Shown: positions 24,096-36,787 of the stretch, piece by piece
How the letters are laid out: every line of letters starts with the position of its first letter
How positions within the stretch are numbered: position 1 is the stretch's first letter
NCBI RefSeq assembly: GCF_003852235.1
Contig: NZ_CP027732.1
Coordinates: forward strand, 1,054,001-1,118,000
Direction: 5' to 3'
Source of the DNA: Pseudomonas sp. R4-35-07
GTDB lineage: Bacteria > Pseudomonadota > Gammaproteobacteria > Pseudomonadales > Pseudomonadaceae
DNA: 64,000 bases
Notes under the pieces: generated by a model
What the model saw: the letters and a program-made list of their open reading frames with translations, nothing else
Told to the model about the DNA's origin: nothing
Database searches by the model: none
Position numbers and translations under genes: made by a program

Positions 24096-25147
24096 CGTGC
24101 TGATCATGGCTGGCGGCACCGGGGGCCATGTGTTCCCGGCCCTGGCCTGCGCGCGCGAATTCCAGAACCGTGGCTACAGCGTGCACTGGTTGGGAACGCC
24201 GCGTGGCATCGAGAACGAGCTGGTGCCGAACGCCGGTTTGCCGCTGCACCTGATCAACGTCACGGGCTTGCGGGGCAAGGGCAAATTGTCGCTGCTCAAG
24301 GCGCCTTTCGTGTTGCTTAAGGCGGTATGGCAGGCACGCCGGGTTATCCGTGAGTTGCAGCCTGTGTGTGTGCTCGGCTTTGGCGGTTATGTGACCGGCC
24401 CCGGCGGCGTGGCGGCGAAACTCGCCGGTATCCCCGTGATCGTGCATGAACAGAACGCCGTCGCCGGTACCGCCAACCGTTTGCTGGTGCCATTGGCCGC
24501 GCGGGTGTGTGAAGCGTTCCCGAATACCTTCAGCGCGTCGAGCAAGCGCCGTACCACCGGCAACCCGGTGCGCACCGAGCTGTTCATGGACATCGCCCGC
24601 CAAGCGCTGGTCGGACGCAAGGCGCACCTGCTGATCCTCGGCGGAAGCCTGGGCGCCGAGCCGCTGAACAAATTGCTGCCGGAGGCGCTGGCGCAACTCC
24701 CTGTGGAATTGCGGCCTGAGATCTTCCACCAAGCCGGCAAGCAGCACGATGAAGTCACCGCCACGCGCTATCGCGAGGCCGGTGTCGAGGCGACTGTCCA
24801 GCCCTTCATCAAAGACATGGCCCACGCCTATGGCTGGGCCGACCTGGTGGTCTGTCGCGCTGGTGCGCTGACCGTCAGTGAACTGGCTGCCGCCGGTCTG
24901 CCGTCGTTGCTGGTGCCTCTGCCCCACGCAATCGACGATCACCAGACCCGCAACGCCGAATATTTGGCCGGGGAGGGCGCTGCCTTCCTGCTGCCGCAAA
25001 GAACGACTGGCGCCGCCGATTTGGCCGCACGCCTGACCGAGGTTTTGATGCAACCGGAACGACTCAACAGCATGGCGAGCACCGCAAGCCGCCTGGCCAA
25101 ACCTGACGCAACCCGCACCGTGGTCGATATCTGCCTGGAGGTGGCCC

Positions 25148-25155
<8 letters not shown>
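24085..25155 (+). CDS. murG: MurG glycosyltransferase (lipid II synthesis)
   Basis: A protein of 356 residues, GT28 family. The N-terminal glycine-rich loop [26 protein letters not shown] and the donor-binding [23 protein letters not shown] motif are all present. It adds GlcNAc to lipid I at the inner membrane. Start 24085 has GAGGAG 8 bases ahead and overlaps the end of ftsW by 11 bases. Confidence 0.96.
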
Positions 25156-27546
<2,391 letters not shown>

Positions 27547-27550
27547 GCAC

Positions 27551-28420
27551 ATGAAAGGCGTATCGCTTCGTCATCAGCCCCCACAAGCACCGAGCCGCAA
27601 GCCGGTGCCACGGGGTGCCAGCCGCATGGTGGCCAAAGAGCCGATGTCGGCGCGCCTGCCCAAAGCCAACTTTGGTTTCATCAAGGCGCTGTTCTGGCCG
27701 GTGTTGCTGGTGGTACTGGGCTTTGGCACCTACGAAGGGGCGCAGCGTCTGTTGCCGTATGCCGACCGGCCGATCACCAAGATCAGCGTGCAGGGCGACT
27801 TGAGCTATATCAGCCAGCAAGCGGTACAGCAGCGCATCAGCCCGTTCCTGGCGGCGAGCTTCTTTACCATTGACCTGGCCGGCATGCGCGCGGAGCTGGA
27901 ACAGATGCCGTGGATCGCCCATGCCGAAGTCCGCCGCGTATGGCCGGACCAGGTAACGATCCGCCTGGAAGAACAGCTGCCCGTGGCCCGCTGGGGCGAT
28001 GGTGCGCTGTTGAACAACCAGGGCCAGGCATTTGCGCCCCGTGAAGTAGCGAACTATGAGCACCTGCCGCAGCTGTTCGGGCCGCAGCGGGCGCAACAGC
28101 AAGTGATGCAGCAGTACCAGGCCTTGAGCCAGATGCTGCGGCCACTGGGCTTCTCCATCGCACGCCTGGAATTGCGTGAGCGGGGCAGCTGGTTTCTGAC
28201 GACCGGGGCAGGCAGTTCCGGCCCGGGCATCGAGTTGTTGCTGGGACGCGACCGCTTGGTGGAAAAGATGCGCCGCTTTATTGCCATCTATGAAAAAACC
28301 TTGAAAGAACAGATTACGAACATTGCGAGCGTCGACCTGCGTTACGCCAACGGCCTGGCCGTCGGTTGGCGTGTACCGGTAGCGCCCACGGCAGCACAAC
28401 CCGCTGTCGCGAAGAATTAA
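27551..28420 (+). CDS. ftsQ: Cell-division protein FtsQ
   Basis: A bitopic protein of 289 residues. A short cytoplasmic tail rich in Arg/Pro is followed by one transmembrane helix ([19 protein letters not shown]), a POTRA domain ([14 protein letters not shown]...) and the FtsQ-type domain. It scaffolds FtsB and FtsL. ATG 27551 is chosen, four bases after the ddlB stop; the frame is open further upstream but overlaps ddlB. Confidence 0.94.
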   Translation: MKGVSLRHQPPQAPSRKPVPRGASRMVAKEPMSARLPKANFGFIKALFWPVLLVVLGFGTYEGAQRLLPYADRPITKISVQGDLSYISQQAVQQRISPFLAASFFTIDLAGMRAELEQMPWIAHAEVRRVWPDQVTIRLEEQLPVARWGDGALLNNQGQAFAPREVANYEHLPQLFGPQRAQQQVMQQYQALSQMLRPLGFSIARLELRERGSWFLTTGAGSSGPGIELLLGRDRLVEKMRRFIAIYEKTLKEQITNIASVDLRYANGLAVGWRVPVAPTAAQPAVAKN

Positions 28421-28435
28421 GAAGAGGCAGGACCC

Positions 28436-29698
28436 ATGGCAAACGTGCAAAGCGGCAAAATGATCGTCGGTCTCGATATCGGCACCTCCAAGGTGGTGGC
28501 GCTGGTGGGCGAGGTCGGTGAAGACGGCACGATCGAAATCGTCGGTATTGGCACGCATCCGTCCCGGGGCCTGAAGAAGGGCGTGGTGGTGAACATCGAG
28601 TCCACCGTGCAATCGATCCAGCGCGCCATCGAAGAAGCGCAGCTGATGGCCGGTTGCCGGATCCACTCGGCGTTTGTCGGCGTGGCCGGCAACCATATCC
28701 GCAGCCTGAACTCCCACGGCATCGTGGCGATCCGCGACCGTGAAGTCAGTGCGGCCGACCTTGAGCGCGTCCTCGACGCCGCCCAGGCCGTGGCGATCCC
28801 GGCTGACCAGCGGGTGTTGCACACCTTGCCCCAGGACTACGTGATCGATAACCAGGAGGGCGTTCGCGAGCCACTGGGCATGTCGGGCGTGCGTCTGGAA
28901 GCCAAGGTCCACGTAGTGACCTGCGCCGTCAACGCCGCGCAGAACATTGAAAAATGTGTGCGTCGCTGCGGCCTCGAAATCGACGACATCATTCTCGAGC
29001 AGTTGGCTTCGGCCTACTCGGTGCTGACCGACGACGAAAAAGAACTGGGCGTGTGCCTGGTGGACATCGGCGGCGGCACCACCGATATCGCGATCTTCAC
29101 CGAGGGTGCGATCCGTCACACCGCCGTGATCCCGATTGCCGGCGACCAGGTCACCAACGACATCGCCATGGCGTTGCGCACACCGACCCAGTACGCCGAA
29201 GAAATCAAGATCCGCTACGCCTGCGCCTTGGCCAAGCTGGCCGGTGCCGGTGAAACCATCAAGGTGCCCAGCGTCGGCGACCGTCCGCCGCGCGAGCTGT
29301 CGCGCCAGGCCCTGGCCGAAGTGGTCGAGCCGCGCTACGACGAGCTGTTCACCCTGATCCAGGCCGAATTGCGCCGCAGCGGCTACGAAGATCTGATCCC
29401 GGCCGGCATCGTGCTGACCGGTGGCACCTCGAAAATGGAAGGCGCGGTCGAACTGGCCGAAGAGATCTTCCACATGCCGGTGCGCCTGGGCGTGCCCCAT
29501 GGCGTCAAAGGCCTCGGCGACGTGGTGCGCAACCCGATTTATTCCACCGGTGTGGGCTTGCTGTTGTACGGGCTGCAAAAGCAGACCGATGGCATTTCCC
29601 TGTCGGGCCCGAGCATCCGTGACAGCTACCGCAGCGATGACGAAGCGAAAGCGCCGTTGTTCGAGCGGCTGCAGGCTTGGGTAAAAGGCAATTTCTGA
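28436..29698 (+). CDS. ftsA: Cell-division protein FtsA
   Basis: An actin-like ATPase of 420 residues with the phosphate-1 motif VGLDIGTSKV, phosphate-2 motif VDIGGGTTDIAIF and the adenosine-binding VLTGGTSKMEG. The C-terminal amphipathic membrane-targeting helix is visible in PLFERLQAWVKGNF. It anchors FtsZ to the inner membrane. Separated from ftsQ by 15 bases containing GAAGAGG. Confidence 0.96.
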   Translation: MANVQSGKMIVGLDIGTSKVVALVGEVGEDGTIEIVGIGTHPSRGLKKGVVVNIESTVQSIQRAIEEAQLMAGCRIHSAFVGVAGNHIRSLNSHGIVAIRDREVSAADLERVLDAAQAVAIPADQRVLHTLPQDYVIDNQEGVREPLGMSGVRLEAKVHVVTCAVNAAQNIEKCVRRCGLEIDDIILEQLASAYSVLTDDEKELGVCLVDIGGGTTDIAIFTEGAIRHTAVIPIAGDQVTNDIAMALRTPTQYAEEIKIRYACALAKLAGAGETIKVPSVGDRPPRELSRQALAEVVEPRYDELFTLIQAELRRSGYEDLIPAGIVLTGGTSKMEGAVELAEEIFHMPVRLGVPHGVKGLGDVVRNPIYSTGVGLLLYGLQKQTDGISLSGPSIRDSYRSDDEAKAPLFERLQAWVKGNF

Positions 29699-29773
29699 AG
29701 ATTTACCGCTACACCGCAACACCCGTAATAAGCAGTAGGCGAAAAAACTAGAGAAAACGAAAGGAGAGGGAAC

Positions 29774-30970
29774 ATGTTTGAACTCGTAGACAACATCCCC
29801 GCTAGCCCGGTTATCAAAGTAATCGGTGTCGGCGGTGGCGGCGGCAACGCTGTCAACCATATGGTCAAGAGCAACATTGAAGGCGTTGAATTCATCTGCG
29901 CCAACACTGATGCCCAGGCGCTGAAAAGCATCGGCGCGCGGACCATCCTGCAATTGGGCACAGCCGTGACCAAGGGCCTCGGCGCTGGCGCCAATCCGGA
30001 AGTCGGCCGTCAAGCCGCCCTGGAAGACCGCGAGCGTATTGCCGAAGTGCTGCAAGGCACCAACATGGTGTTCATCACCACCGGCATGGGCGGCGGTACC
30101 GGTACCGGTGCAGCGCCGATCATTGCCGAAGTGGCCAAGGAAATGGGGATTCTGACCGTCGCTGTCGTGACGCGTCCGTTCCCGTTCGAAGGCCGCAAGC
30201 GCATGCAGATCGCCGACGAAGGCATCCGTCTGCTGTCTGAAAGCGTCGACTCGTTGATCACCATTCCCAACGAGAAACTGCTGACCATTCTGGGCAAGGA
30301 CGCCAGCCTGCTGTCCGCGTTTGCCAAGGCTGACGATGTACTGGCCGGTGCCGTTCGCGGTATCTCCGACATCATCAAGCGCCCGGGCATGATCAACGTC
30401 GACTTTGCCGACGTACGGACTGTCATGAGCGAAATGGGCATGGCGATGATGGGCACTGGCTGCGCCAGCGGTCCTAACCGTGCACGCGAAGCCACCGAAG
30501 CGGCCATCCGCAACCCGCTGCTGGAAGATGTGAACCTGCAAGGCGCGCGCGGCATCCTGGTGAATATCACCGCAGGTCCAGACCTGTCCCTGGGTGAGTA
30601 CTCCGACGTGGGTAGCATCATCGAAGCCTTCGCATCCGAGCACGCCATGGTCAAGGTCGGCACCGTTATCGACCCGGACATGCGCGACGAACTGCACGTG
30701 ACCGTGGTTGCGACCGGCCTGGGCGCAAAAATCGAGAAGCCTGTAAAGGTCATCGACAATACCGTCCATACCAGCCACGCCAGCCAGCAAGCGGCCGCTC
30801 CAGCGCCTTCGCGCCAGGAACTGCCGTCGGTGAACTACCGTGACCTGGACCGTCCGACCGTGATGCGCAACCAGGCTCAGGCCGGTGCTGCGGCGTCCCG
30901 TAGCCCGAATCCGCAAGACGATCTGGACTACCTGGACATCCCGGCATTCCTGCGTCGTCAGGCCGATTAA
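29774..30970 (+). CDS. ftsZ: Cell-division GTPase FtsZ
   Basis: The tubulin homologue that forms the Z ring, 398 residues. The GTP-binding GGGTGTG signature is at about residues 106-112, the T7 loop is near NVDFADVRTVMSEMG, and the C-terminal conserved peptide DDLDYLDIPAFLRRQAD is present for binding FtsA and ZipA. A strong AAGGAGAGGG ribosome site precedes it. The 75-base gap from ftsA is the longest between dcw genes upstream of it. Confidence 0.98.
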   Translation: MFELVDNIPASPVIKVIGVGGGGGNAVNHMVKSNIEGVEFICANTDAQALKSIGARTILQLGTAVTKGLGAGANPEVGRQAALEDRERIAEVLQGTNMVFITTGMGGGTGTGAAPIIAEVAKEMGILTVAVVTRPFPFEGRKRMQIADEGIRLLSESVDSLITIPNEKLLTILGKDASLLSAFAKADDVLAGAVRGISDIIKRPGMINVDFADVRTVMSEMGMAMMGTGCASGPNRAREATEAAIRNPLLEDVNLQGARGILVNITAGPDLSLGEYSDVGSIIEAFASEHAMVKVGTVIDPDMRDELHVTVVATGLGAKIEKPVKVIDNTVHTSHASQQAAAPAPSRQELPSVNYRDLDRPTVMRNQAQAGAAASRSPNPQDDLDYLDIPAFLRRQAD

Positions 30971-31024
30971 TGGAATGTATCAGGGCTATGAAGGTGATTG
31001 GTGTTCAGCAAAGGTCTGGTCTGC

Positions 31025-31030
31025 TATTAT
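31025..31030 (+). promoter_or_regulatory. Possible -10 element of an lpxC promoter
   Basis: A TATTAT hexamer lies in the 112-bp ftsZ-lpxC gap, 52 bp before the lpxC start. A matching -35 at good spacing is not clear (TTCAGC is 15 bp away). A separate lpxC promoter is plausible from the gap length alone. Confidence 0.3.
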
Positions 31031-31046
31031 CGCCAGCCTTTGTTGA

Positions 31047-31994
<948 letters not shown>

Positions 31995-32015
31995 GTAACA
32001 ACTCTCTTCTTTAGT

Positions 32016-32047
32016 TTTAAAGGCTGCCTTCGGGTGGCCTTTTTTTA
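32016..32047 (+). terminator. Rho-independent terminator after lpxC
   Basis: A hairpin AAAGGC-TGCC-TTCG-GGTG-GCCTTT with the stable TTCG loop and a following T-run. It ends the dcw transcript and overlaps the 3' end of the convergent cyclase gene. Confidence 0.9.
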
Positions 32048-33532
32048 TGCCCCGGCGTTGATCGTCCGATTGCGGCCACTGTGCTTGGCCTCATACAACG
32101 CCTGGTCGGCCCTGAGCAGCAAGTCCTCGAGGGACATACCGCTGCGCTTCTCCCAGGTACTCATGCCGATGCTCACGGTAATCGGCTGCTCGTCCCATGC
32201 CGGCCGTGGCAAGTGCTCAACACCACTGCGGATATGCTCGGCGATCACCCACGCGCCCTTGGCGTCGGTATCGGGCAGCACCACCGCGAATTCTTCACCG
32301 CCGTAACGTGCGGCAAGGTCGGCCGGGCGGCGGATATTGCTGTCGATCACCTGCGCCACCGTGCGCAGTGCGTCGTCCCCGCCCTGGTGGCCATGGCGAT
32401 CATTGAAGGCCTTGAAGTGGTCCACGTCGATCATCAGCACCGTCAACGGCTCGGTTGAACGTTGCGCGCGGTCCCATTCCAGGCGCAGGCGTTCATCGAG
32501 AGTGCGGCGGTTGGCCAGGCCAGTGAGGGCATCGGTACCTGCCAGTTCTGACAGCACCTGCTCGGCCCGGTGACGCCGTCGCAGCTCCATGCACAGCGCC
32601 CAGGTCAGCCACAACAGGCCAATGCAGAGCACCCCCGTCGCGAGACTGACCAGCCACGCCGCTCGTCGCCATGGCGCGAACACTTCGTCGCTGGCCAACG
32701 CCACCGCGACGATCAGCGGCAAATCGCCCACGTTCGAGAAACTGTAGAGCCGAGGCAGCTGGTCGAGGCTGGAGACGCTGCGGAAAGTGCCGTCTCGCTC
32801 GCGCAGCATGCGCGCCACATTGGGCCGCTGGCTCAGGTCCTTGTTGATGATATCCGCTTCCAGCAACGGTTCTTGCGCCAGCAGGATGCCCTGGTGGTTG
32901 AGCAGGTTGATGGTGCTGTTGCTGCCGATATTCAGGCTGCTGAACAGTTGGTGGAAGTACGACAGACGCATGGAGGCGACAGCCACACCCAGGAAGCGCC
33001 CGTCCGACGACGAAACGCGGCGGCTGAATGCAATGCGCCACGGGTCATCGCATTCGCAGCGGGCCCTGAACGGGCGACTGATATACAGCCCGATGTCGGG
33101 ATTGGTGCGATGAATCTGGAAATAGTCGCGGTCGGCGAAGTTGCCGGCCTTGGGCGTGAGCAGGGACGAGTCGGCAATCACCTCGCCGCTCGGGCCCAGC
33201 AACAGGATGTCGCCTTTGTACGGCGCTGTGGCGGAGCGGTCGAACAGCACCAGGTGCCGGATGCTCGCGGACACGCCCTGCAGGTCAGTGCGCTCGGTCG
33301 CGGCGATCAGGCCTTTGAGGGCCATGTCATAGAGCTCGACGTTGCGTAGCACATCGGCATCGATCAACTGGGTAATGGTAGTGGCGGTGCGCTTGGCGGT
33401 CTGCAAGGTGTTGGCGTGTTCGCGATTCAACAGTGCGATGACGATGCCTACGATCAGCAACACCGTGAGGGTGCTGCTCAGGATCAGCAGGCGTTCCGGG
33501 CGGCGGGTAGGGCGGGCAAGGCTTGAACTCAT
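32045..33532 (-). CDS. Membrane-bound diguanylate cyclase with Cache-type sensor
   Basis: A protein of 495 residues. An N-terminal transmembrane helix (ILSSTLTVLLIVGIVIALL), a periplasmic dCACHE-like sensor (about 40-290, with the FADRDYFQIHR and LYISRPF motifs seen in such domains) and a second helix (VSLATGVLCIGLLWLTWAL) lead to a GGDEF domain. The active site is GGEEF (residue 411) and an RPAD autoinhibitory I-site lies five residues ahead (402-405), so the enzyme should be active and product-inhibited. It makes cyclic di-GMP in response to an unknown periplasmic ligand. Single leftward gene. Confidence 0.9.
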   Translation of the reverse strand: MSSSLARPTRRPERLLILSSTLTVLLIVGIVIALLNREHANTLQTAKRTATTITQLIDADVLRNVELYDMALKGLIAATERTDLQGVSASIRHLVLFDRSATAPYKGDILLLGPSGEVIADSSLLTPKAGNFADRDYFQIHRTNPDIGLYISRPFRARCECDDPWRIAFSRRVSSSDGRFLGVAVASMRLSYFHQLFSSLNIGSNSTINLLNHQGILLAQEPLLEADIINKDLSQRPNVARMLRERDGTFRSVSSLDQLPRLYSFSNVGDLPLIVAVALASDEVFAPWRRAAWLVSLATGVLCIGLLWLTWALCMELRRRHRAEQVLSELAGTDALTGLANRRTLDERLRLEWDRAQRSTEPLTVLMIDVDHFKAFNDRHGHQGGDDALRTVAQVIDSNIRRPADLAARYGGEEFAVVLPDTDAKGAWVIAEHIRSGVEHLPRPAWDEQPITVSIGMSTWEKRSGMSLEDLLLRADQALYEAKHSGRNRTINAGA

Positions 33533-33602
33533 CGGGCGTACTTCTGCTCTGAGGATGCCTTTAGCGTAGTAGCAACTCTGGAAGATGGCGCAGAAGCAAA
33601 AA

Positions 33603-33695
33603 ATGTGGGAGGGGGCTTGCTCCCGATGGCGGCGAATCAGTCAAAGTATTATTGACTGACACTCTGCCATCGGGAGCAAGCCCCCTCCCACATTG
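33603..33695. repeat. REPIN-type repeat, two inverted REP arms
   Basis: Two inverted arms of about 28 bp (GTGGGAGGGGGCTTGCTCCC and its inverse ending GCCCCCTCCCACATT) flank a spacer that itself contains GTCAA...TTGAC. It lies between the cyclase gene and the porin gene. Same family as the arms at 1-51/1298-1313, 35320-35412 and 52602-52633. Confidence 0.85.
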
Positions 33696-33721
33696 GATCT
33701 TCTTTGTCAGTGAGATCGTGG

Positions 33722-35044
33722 TTAGAACACGTTGATTGGGTAGTCGACGATCACGCGGTACTCATCCACATCCCGATCCACCGCCGAGTAGCCATTGCCG
33801 CCACGGTTGGTCGCCCATTGCAGGCGTACCGCCAGGTCCTTGGCCTTGCCGCCCTGCACCACGTATTTCAGGTCGATATCGCGCTCCCAGTGCCTGGCAT
33901 TCTTGCCGTCGGCGCTGTACCAGCTGCTGTAGCCCCGGCTGTTCGGGTCTACCGTGGTCAGGTCGGTCTTGCCGCTGATATACGACACGGCGGATGTCAG
34001 GCCGGGCAGGCCGACACCGGTGAAGTCGTAGGCGTATTTGAGCTTCCACGAACGCTCGTTGGGGCCGTTGAAGTCCGAGTATTGCTGGGAGTTGTCCAGG
34101 TACACGCTGTCACCCTGGGTAATGTAGTCGAACGGCGTGTTGCCGTTGACCCGCTGGTAGGCGGCGGTAACGCTGTGGTTGCCCACGCCCAGGGTCATAT
34201 GGAGGCTGTAGGTGTTGTTGTCGATAGCGCCCAGCAGTGCCTGGCCGGTGTCCTGGGTGTGGTAGTAATGCAGGCCGGGGGTCAGGCTGACCAGGTCGTT
34301 CAGTGCATAGGTGTACTCGAGGTCGTAGTAGTACTGGTGCCACACGTCCTTGAGTTCAGCGGCGTACAGGTTGCTGGTCAACCCGGGGATGCCGCTGAAC
34401 GCTACACCGGCCCAGTTCAGGTGCTGGGCGTCGGCGTTGGCTGGCAATGCGCCGTAGCTGGTGCCGATGCGCCGGTGGCCGCTCTGGTTGTAGAGCTTGG
34501 TGAAGCTGGCCTGGCCGCCTTCGAACATCCAGCCGTCGAGGCTGTGGTTGGCCAGGCTCACGCCGCGAAACGTCTGCGGCAGCATGCGGGTCATGCCGCC
34601 GGCGATCACCGGGTTGTTGAGGAACAGGTCGCCGGCCTTCAACTCGGTATCGAACGCGCGCAGTTTCAAGGTGCCGCCAGCGGTGGAGAACGTGCCGGGC
34701 GCCTTGCCGTTGCCGCTGCCGTACGGAAGGATGCTGGAACCGTCGGTGCCACCGCCGCCGTCGAGTTTGAGGCCGAGCATGGCATTGAGGTCCAGGCCGA
34801 CGCCTACGGTGCCTTGGGTGTAGCCGGAGGTGAAGGTACCGATAAAGCCCTGGCCCCATTCCTTGCTGTCATCGGTGTGAATGTCGCGACGGTCGCGATT
34901 CATGTAGTAGTTGCGGGTGTCGATCGTGAGGTGCGAACCCTCGACGAAACCCTCGGTGGGCGTGGCGTCTGCCCCGTGGGCAAGGGGAGTGATCGTTGCT
35001 GCGATGGCGAGGAATAACGGGGTGAACGTCAGCGAGTTCTTCAC
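33722..35044 (-). CDS. OprD-family outer-membrane porin
   Basis: A 440-residue OprD-family channel. A signal peptide ([16 protein letters not shown]) leads into the family start [19 protein letters not shown], and the sequence continues with alternating beta strands and ends with aromatic VDYPINVF, as expected for a barrel. OprD paralogues take up basic amino acids, carboxylates or aromatic acids; the substrate cannot be assigned from sequence alone. The start is GTG 35044, seven bases after AAAGGAGC; the longer frame from a TTG at 35065 would place that site inside the gene. Confidence 0.88.
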   Translation of the reverse strand: MKNSLTFTPLFLAIAATITPLAHGADATPTEGFVEGSHLTIDTRNYYMNRDRRDIHTDDSKEWGQGFIGTFTSGYTQGTVGVGLDLNAMLGLKLDGGGGTDGSSILPYGSGNGKAPGTFSTAGGTLKLRAFDTELKAGDLFLNNPVIAGGMTRMLPQTFRGVSLANHSLDGWMFEGGQASFTKLYNQSGHRRIGTSYGALPANADAQHLNWAGVAFSGIPGLTSNLYAAELKDVWHQYYYDLEYTYALNDLVSLTPGLHYYHTQDTGQALLGAIDNNTYSLHMTLGVGNHSVTAAYQRVNGNTPFDYITQGDSVYLDNSQQYSDFNGPNERSWKLKYAYDFTGVGLPGLTSAVSYISGKTDLTTVDPNSRGYSSWYSADGKNARHWERDIDLKYVVQGGKAKDLAVRLQWATNRGGNGYSAVDRDVDEYRVIVDYPINVF

Positions 35045-35109
35045 CGGTGGAGCTCCTTTGGTCAATCATGAACGGCCAATGTCGTGGGGTGTGCCTGGCC
35101 TTTTTTACG

Positions 35110-35255
35110 GCAAAAAAAAGCCGCTGAAGTCAGCGGCTTTAAGACAGATTCCCAGTGTAGAGCCCTGGAAATAAGTCGAGGGAAATTCGGGTGAGGCTGG
35201 CTGCTTTTGCCGTCGCGCTCATCGATGCGTCAAAGTAACGCAGGCGAGCGGTGCG
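35110..35255 (-). ncRNA. Candidate small RNA or short-peptide transcript (unrecognised)
   Basis: A minus-strand unit of about 145 nt bounded by a promoter match and a hairpin with a U-run. It matches no RNA family I recognise, and it has only one GGA, so it is not RsmY/RsmX-like. A 27-codon frame (35139-35222, starting MSATAKAASLTRISLD) ends exactly where the terminator stem begins, but no ribosome site precedes its ATG. It may be a regulatory RNA, a small protein gene, or a leader read through toward the porin downstream. Confidence 0.4.
35113..35142 (-). terminator. Rho-independent terminator, minus strand
   Basis: An 11-bp stem AAAGCCGCTGA/TCAGCGGCTTT with a 2-base loop is followed on the minus strand by eight T. 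The T-run is on the minus side only, so it ends leftward transcripts from the 35255 region, upstream of the porin gene. Confidence 0.85.
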
Positions 35256-35261
35256 ATACAG

Positions 35262-35290
35262 AGTGTAACAAGATAATGACTGTTGCCCAA
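35262..35290 (-). promoter_or_regulatory. Candidate sigma-70 promoter of the small transcript
   Basis: On the minus strand, TTGGGC (35290-35285) and TACACT (35267-35262) are 17 bp apart. The start would fall near 35255. Confidence 0.45.
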
Positions 35291-35319
35291 ACCGCAACAG
35301 TTGGCTGGCGGTGGTTCCC

Positions 35320-35412
35320 ATTGTGGGAGGGGGCTTGCTCCCGATAGCGGTGGGTCAGCTGGCTCATTTGTAGCTGAGCCGCCGCCATCGGGGGCAAGCC
35401 CCCTCCCACATT
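35320..35412. repeat. REPIN-type repeat, two inverted REP arms
   Basis: Arms ATTGTGGGAGGGGGCTTGCT and GCAAGCCCCCTCCCACATT in inverted orientation, with a spacer holding GGTCAGCTGGCTC...TAGCTGAGCC. It sits directly after the sensor kinase gene and its right arm is the intact form of the site hit by the IS at 49-1300. Confidence 0.85.
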
Positions 35413-35422
35413 TATCGAGTGT

Positions 35423-36787
35423 TCAGGCTGGCAGAGTAATGCCGAAGGTATTGCCATTGGCGTCGCTGCGCACAAACACATCCCCTCCATGCATCAACGC
35501 AATCGCCTTGACGATAGCCAGCCCCAACCCGTGATTGGCCCCGCTGTTGCTGCGCGACGCATCCACCCGATAGAAACGTTCGAACAGTCGAGGCAGGTGC
35601 TCGCTGGCAATCACCGCGCCTGGGTTGGTCACGCCGATCGTTACCTGATGCTCCAGCACATCGATGTTCACGTCGATGACCTGCCCAGGCGCGGTGTGCT
35701 GCACCGCATTGCTCAACAGGTTGATCAGTGCGCGGCGCAGATGGGCTTTTTCGATATGCACCTGGGCGTCGCCCTGTACCCGCACCTGAACCTGGGCATC
35801 TTCGAAGATGAAGTCCAAGTAGTCGAGGGTGGTGGCGACTTCATCGGCCAGGGAGCTTTCAATCAGCTTGGTGGCCTTGCTGCCCTGGTCGGCACTGGCG
35901 AGGAACAGCATGTCGTTGATGATCGAGCGCAGCCGTTCCAGCTCTTCCAGGTTCGATTGCAGCACCTCGAAATAATGCTCGGCCGAACGCCCGCGCGTCA
36001 GCGCGACCTGGGTCTGGCCGATCAGGTTGGTCAGCGGCGAGCGCAGTTCATGGGCCACGTCGGCATTGAAGGATTCGAGGCGCGAGTAGGCGAGTTCGAC
36101 GCGGTCGAGGGTGGCGTTGAACGAGTTGACGAACTGGCTCAGTTCCGGCGGCAGCGGTGACAGTTGCAGGCGCCCGGAGAGTTTGGGCGGCGCGAGTTTC
36201 TGTGCTTCGTCCGAGAGTTTTTCCAGTGGCTTGAGGCCGATGCGCGACACCCAGAAGCCCAGCAACGAGGCCATCACCACGCCGACCAGCGCCAGGCTGA
36301 TCAGTGCTACCAGCAGATGATGCTGGGTGGCGCGGAAATTCTCGGTGTCGATGGCGATCATGAAGCGCAGCGGTGGGCGTTGATCCTTGGCGGCAAACTG
36401 GCTCACCAGCACCTTGAACGGGTAATCGTGGCCGGGCAGGTGCAGGTCCCGTTTACCGGTCGGGCCCTGGGCAAAGGCGCGAATCTGCGCATCCGGTTCA
36501 CCGTATTCGTAACTTGGGTCGCTGCTGACCACCCAAAAGCGAATGCGCTTGTCTTCCTCCCCCAGCAGCTTGAGCTTGGCCTTGATCTTGACCCAATGCT
36601 CCGGCGTGCCGAAGCGGTTCACCGAGGATTCGAGCACGCTGTAGCGCGCATCCAGCTCGGCCCCCGGCAACAGTCCCAGGCCGCGATCCACTTGCTGGTA
36701 CAGCGCGCCGCCGATCAGCACGAAGATCAGCAGCGCCACCAGGGTGAACATGCCGCTCAGGCGCAGGGCGATGGAGTTAGTCGGCAC
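35423..36787 (-). CDS. Heavy-metal-type sensor histidine kinase (CusS/CopS/IrlS-like)
   Basis: A sensor kinase of 454 residues. Two transmembrane helices (MFTLVALLIFVLIGGALY and LLVALISLALVGVVMASLLGF) bracket a periplasmic sensor. HAMP, HisKA with the phospho-His box FNADVAHELRSPLTNLIGQ, and HATPase_c with NLLSNAVQH and GLGLAIVKAI follow. The start is GTG 36787, inside the last codons of the response regulator; the frame continues upstream within that gene and is not used. It resembles the CusS/IrlS family, but the pump in the same operon is of the drug (HAE1) type. Confidence 0.87.
   Translation of the reverse strand: MPTNSIALRLSGMFTLVALLIFVLIGGALYQQVDRGLGLLPGAELDARYSVLESSVNRFGTPEHWVKIKAKLKLLGEEDKRIRFWVVSSDPSYEYGEPDAQIRAFAQGPTGKRDLHLPGHDYPFKVLVSQFAAKDQRPPLRFMIAIDTENFRATQHHLLVALISLALVGVVMASLLGFWVSRIGLKPLEKLSDEAQKLAPPKLSGRLQLSPLPPELSQFVNSFNATLDRVELAYSRLESFNADVAHELRSPLTNLIGQTQVALTRGRSAEHYFEVLQSNLEELERLRSIINDMLFLASADQGSKATKLIESSLADEVATTLDYLDFIFEDAQVQVRVQGDAQVHIEKAHLRRALINLLSNAVQHTAPGQVIDVNIDVLEHQVTIGVTNPGAVIASEHLPRLFERFYRVDASRSNSGANHGLGLAIVKAIALMHGGDVFVRSDANGNTFGITLPA

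Larger units (their letters stand above)
35045..35422. other. 378-bp intergenic region with candidate small transcript and REPIN
   Basis: From left to right it holds the porin leader (35045-35108), a minus-strand terminator (35113-35142), a candidate small transcription unit (to 35255) with its promoter (35262-35290), and a REPIN (35320-35412) next to the sensor kinase stop. Confidence 0.6.

Noticed and set aside
35110..35255. Assignment of the small transcript to RsmY/RsmX
   Set aside because: Those RNAs carry several GGA loop motifs; only one GGA is present here.
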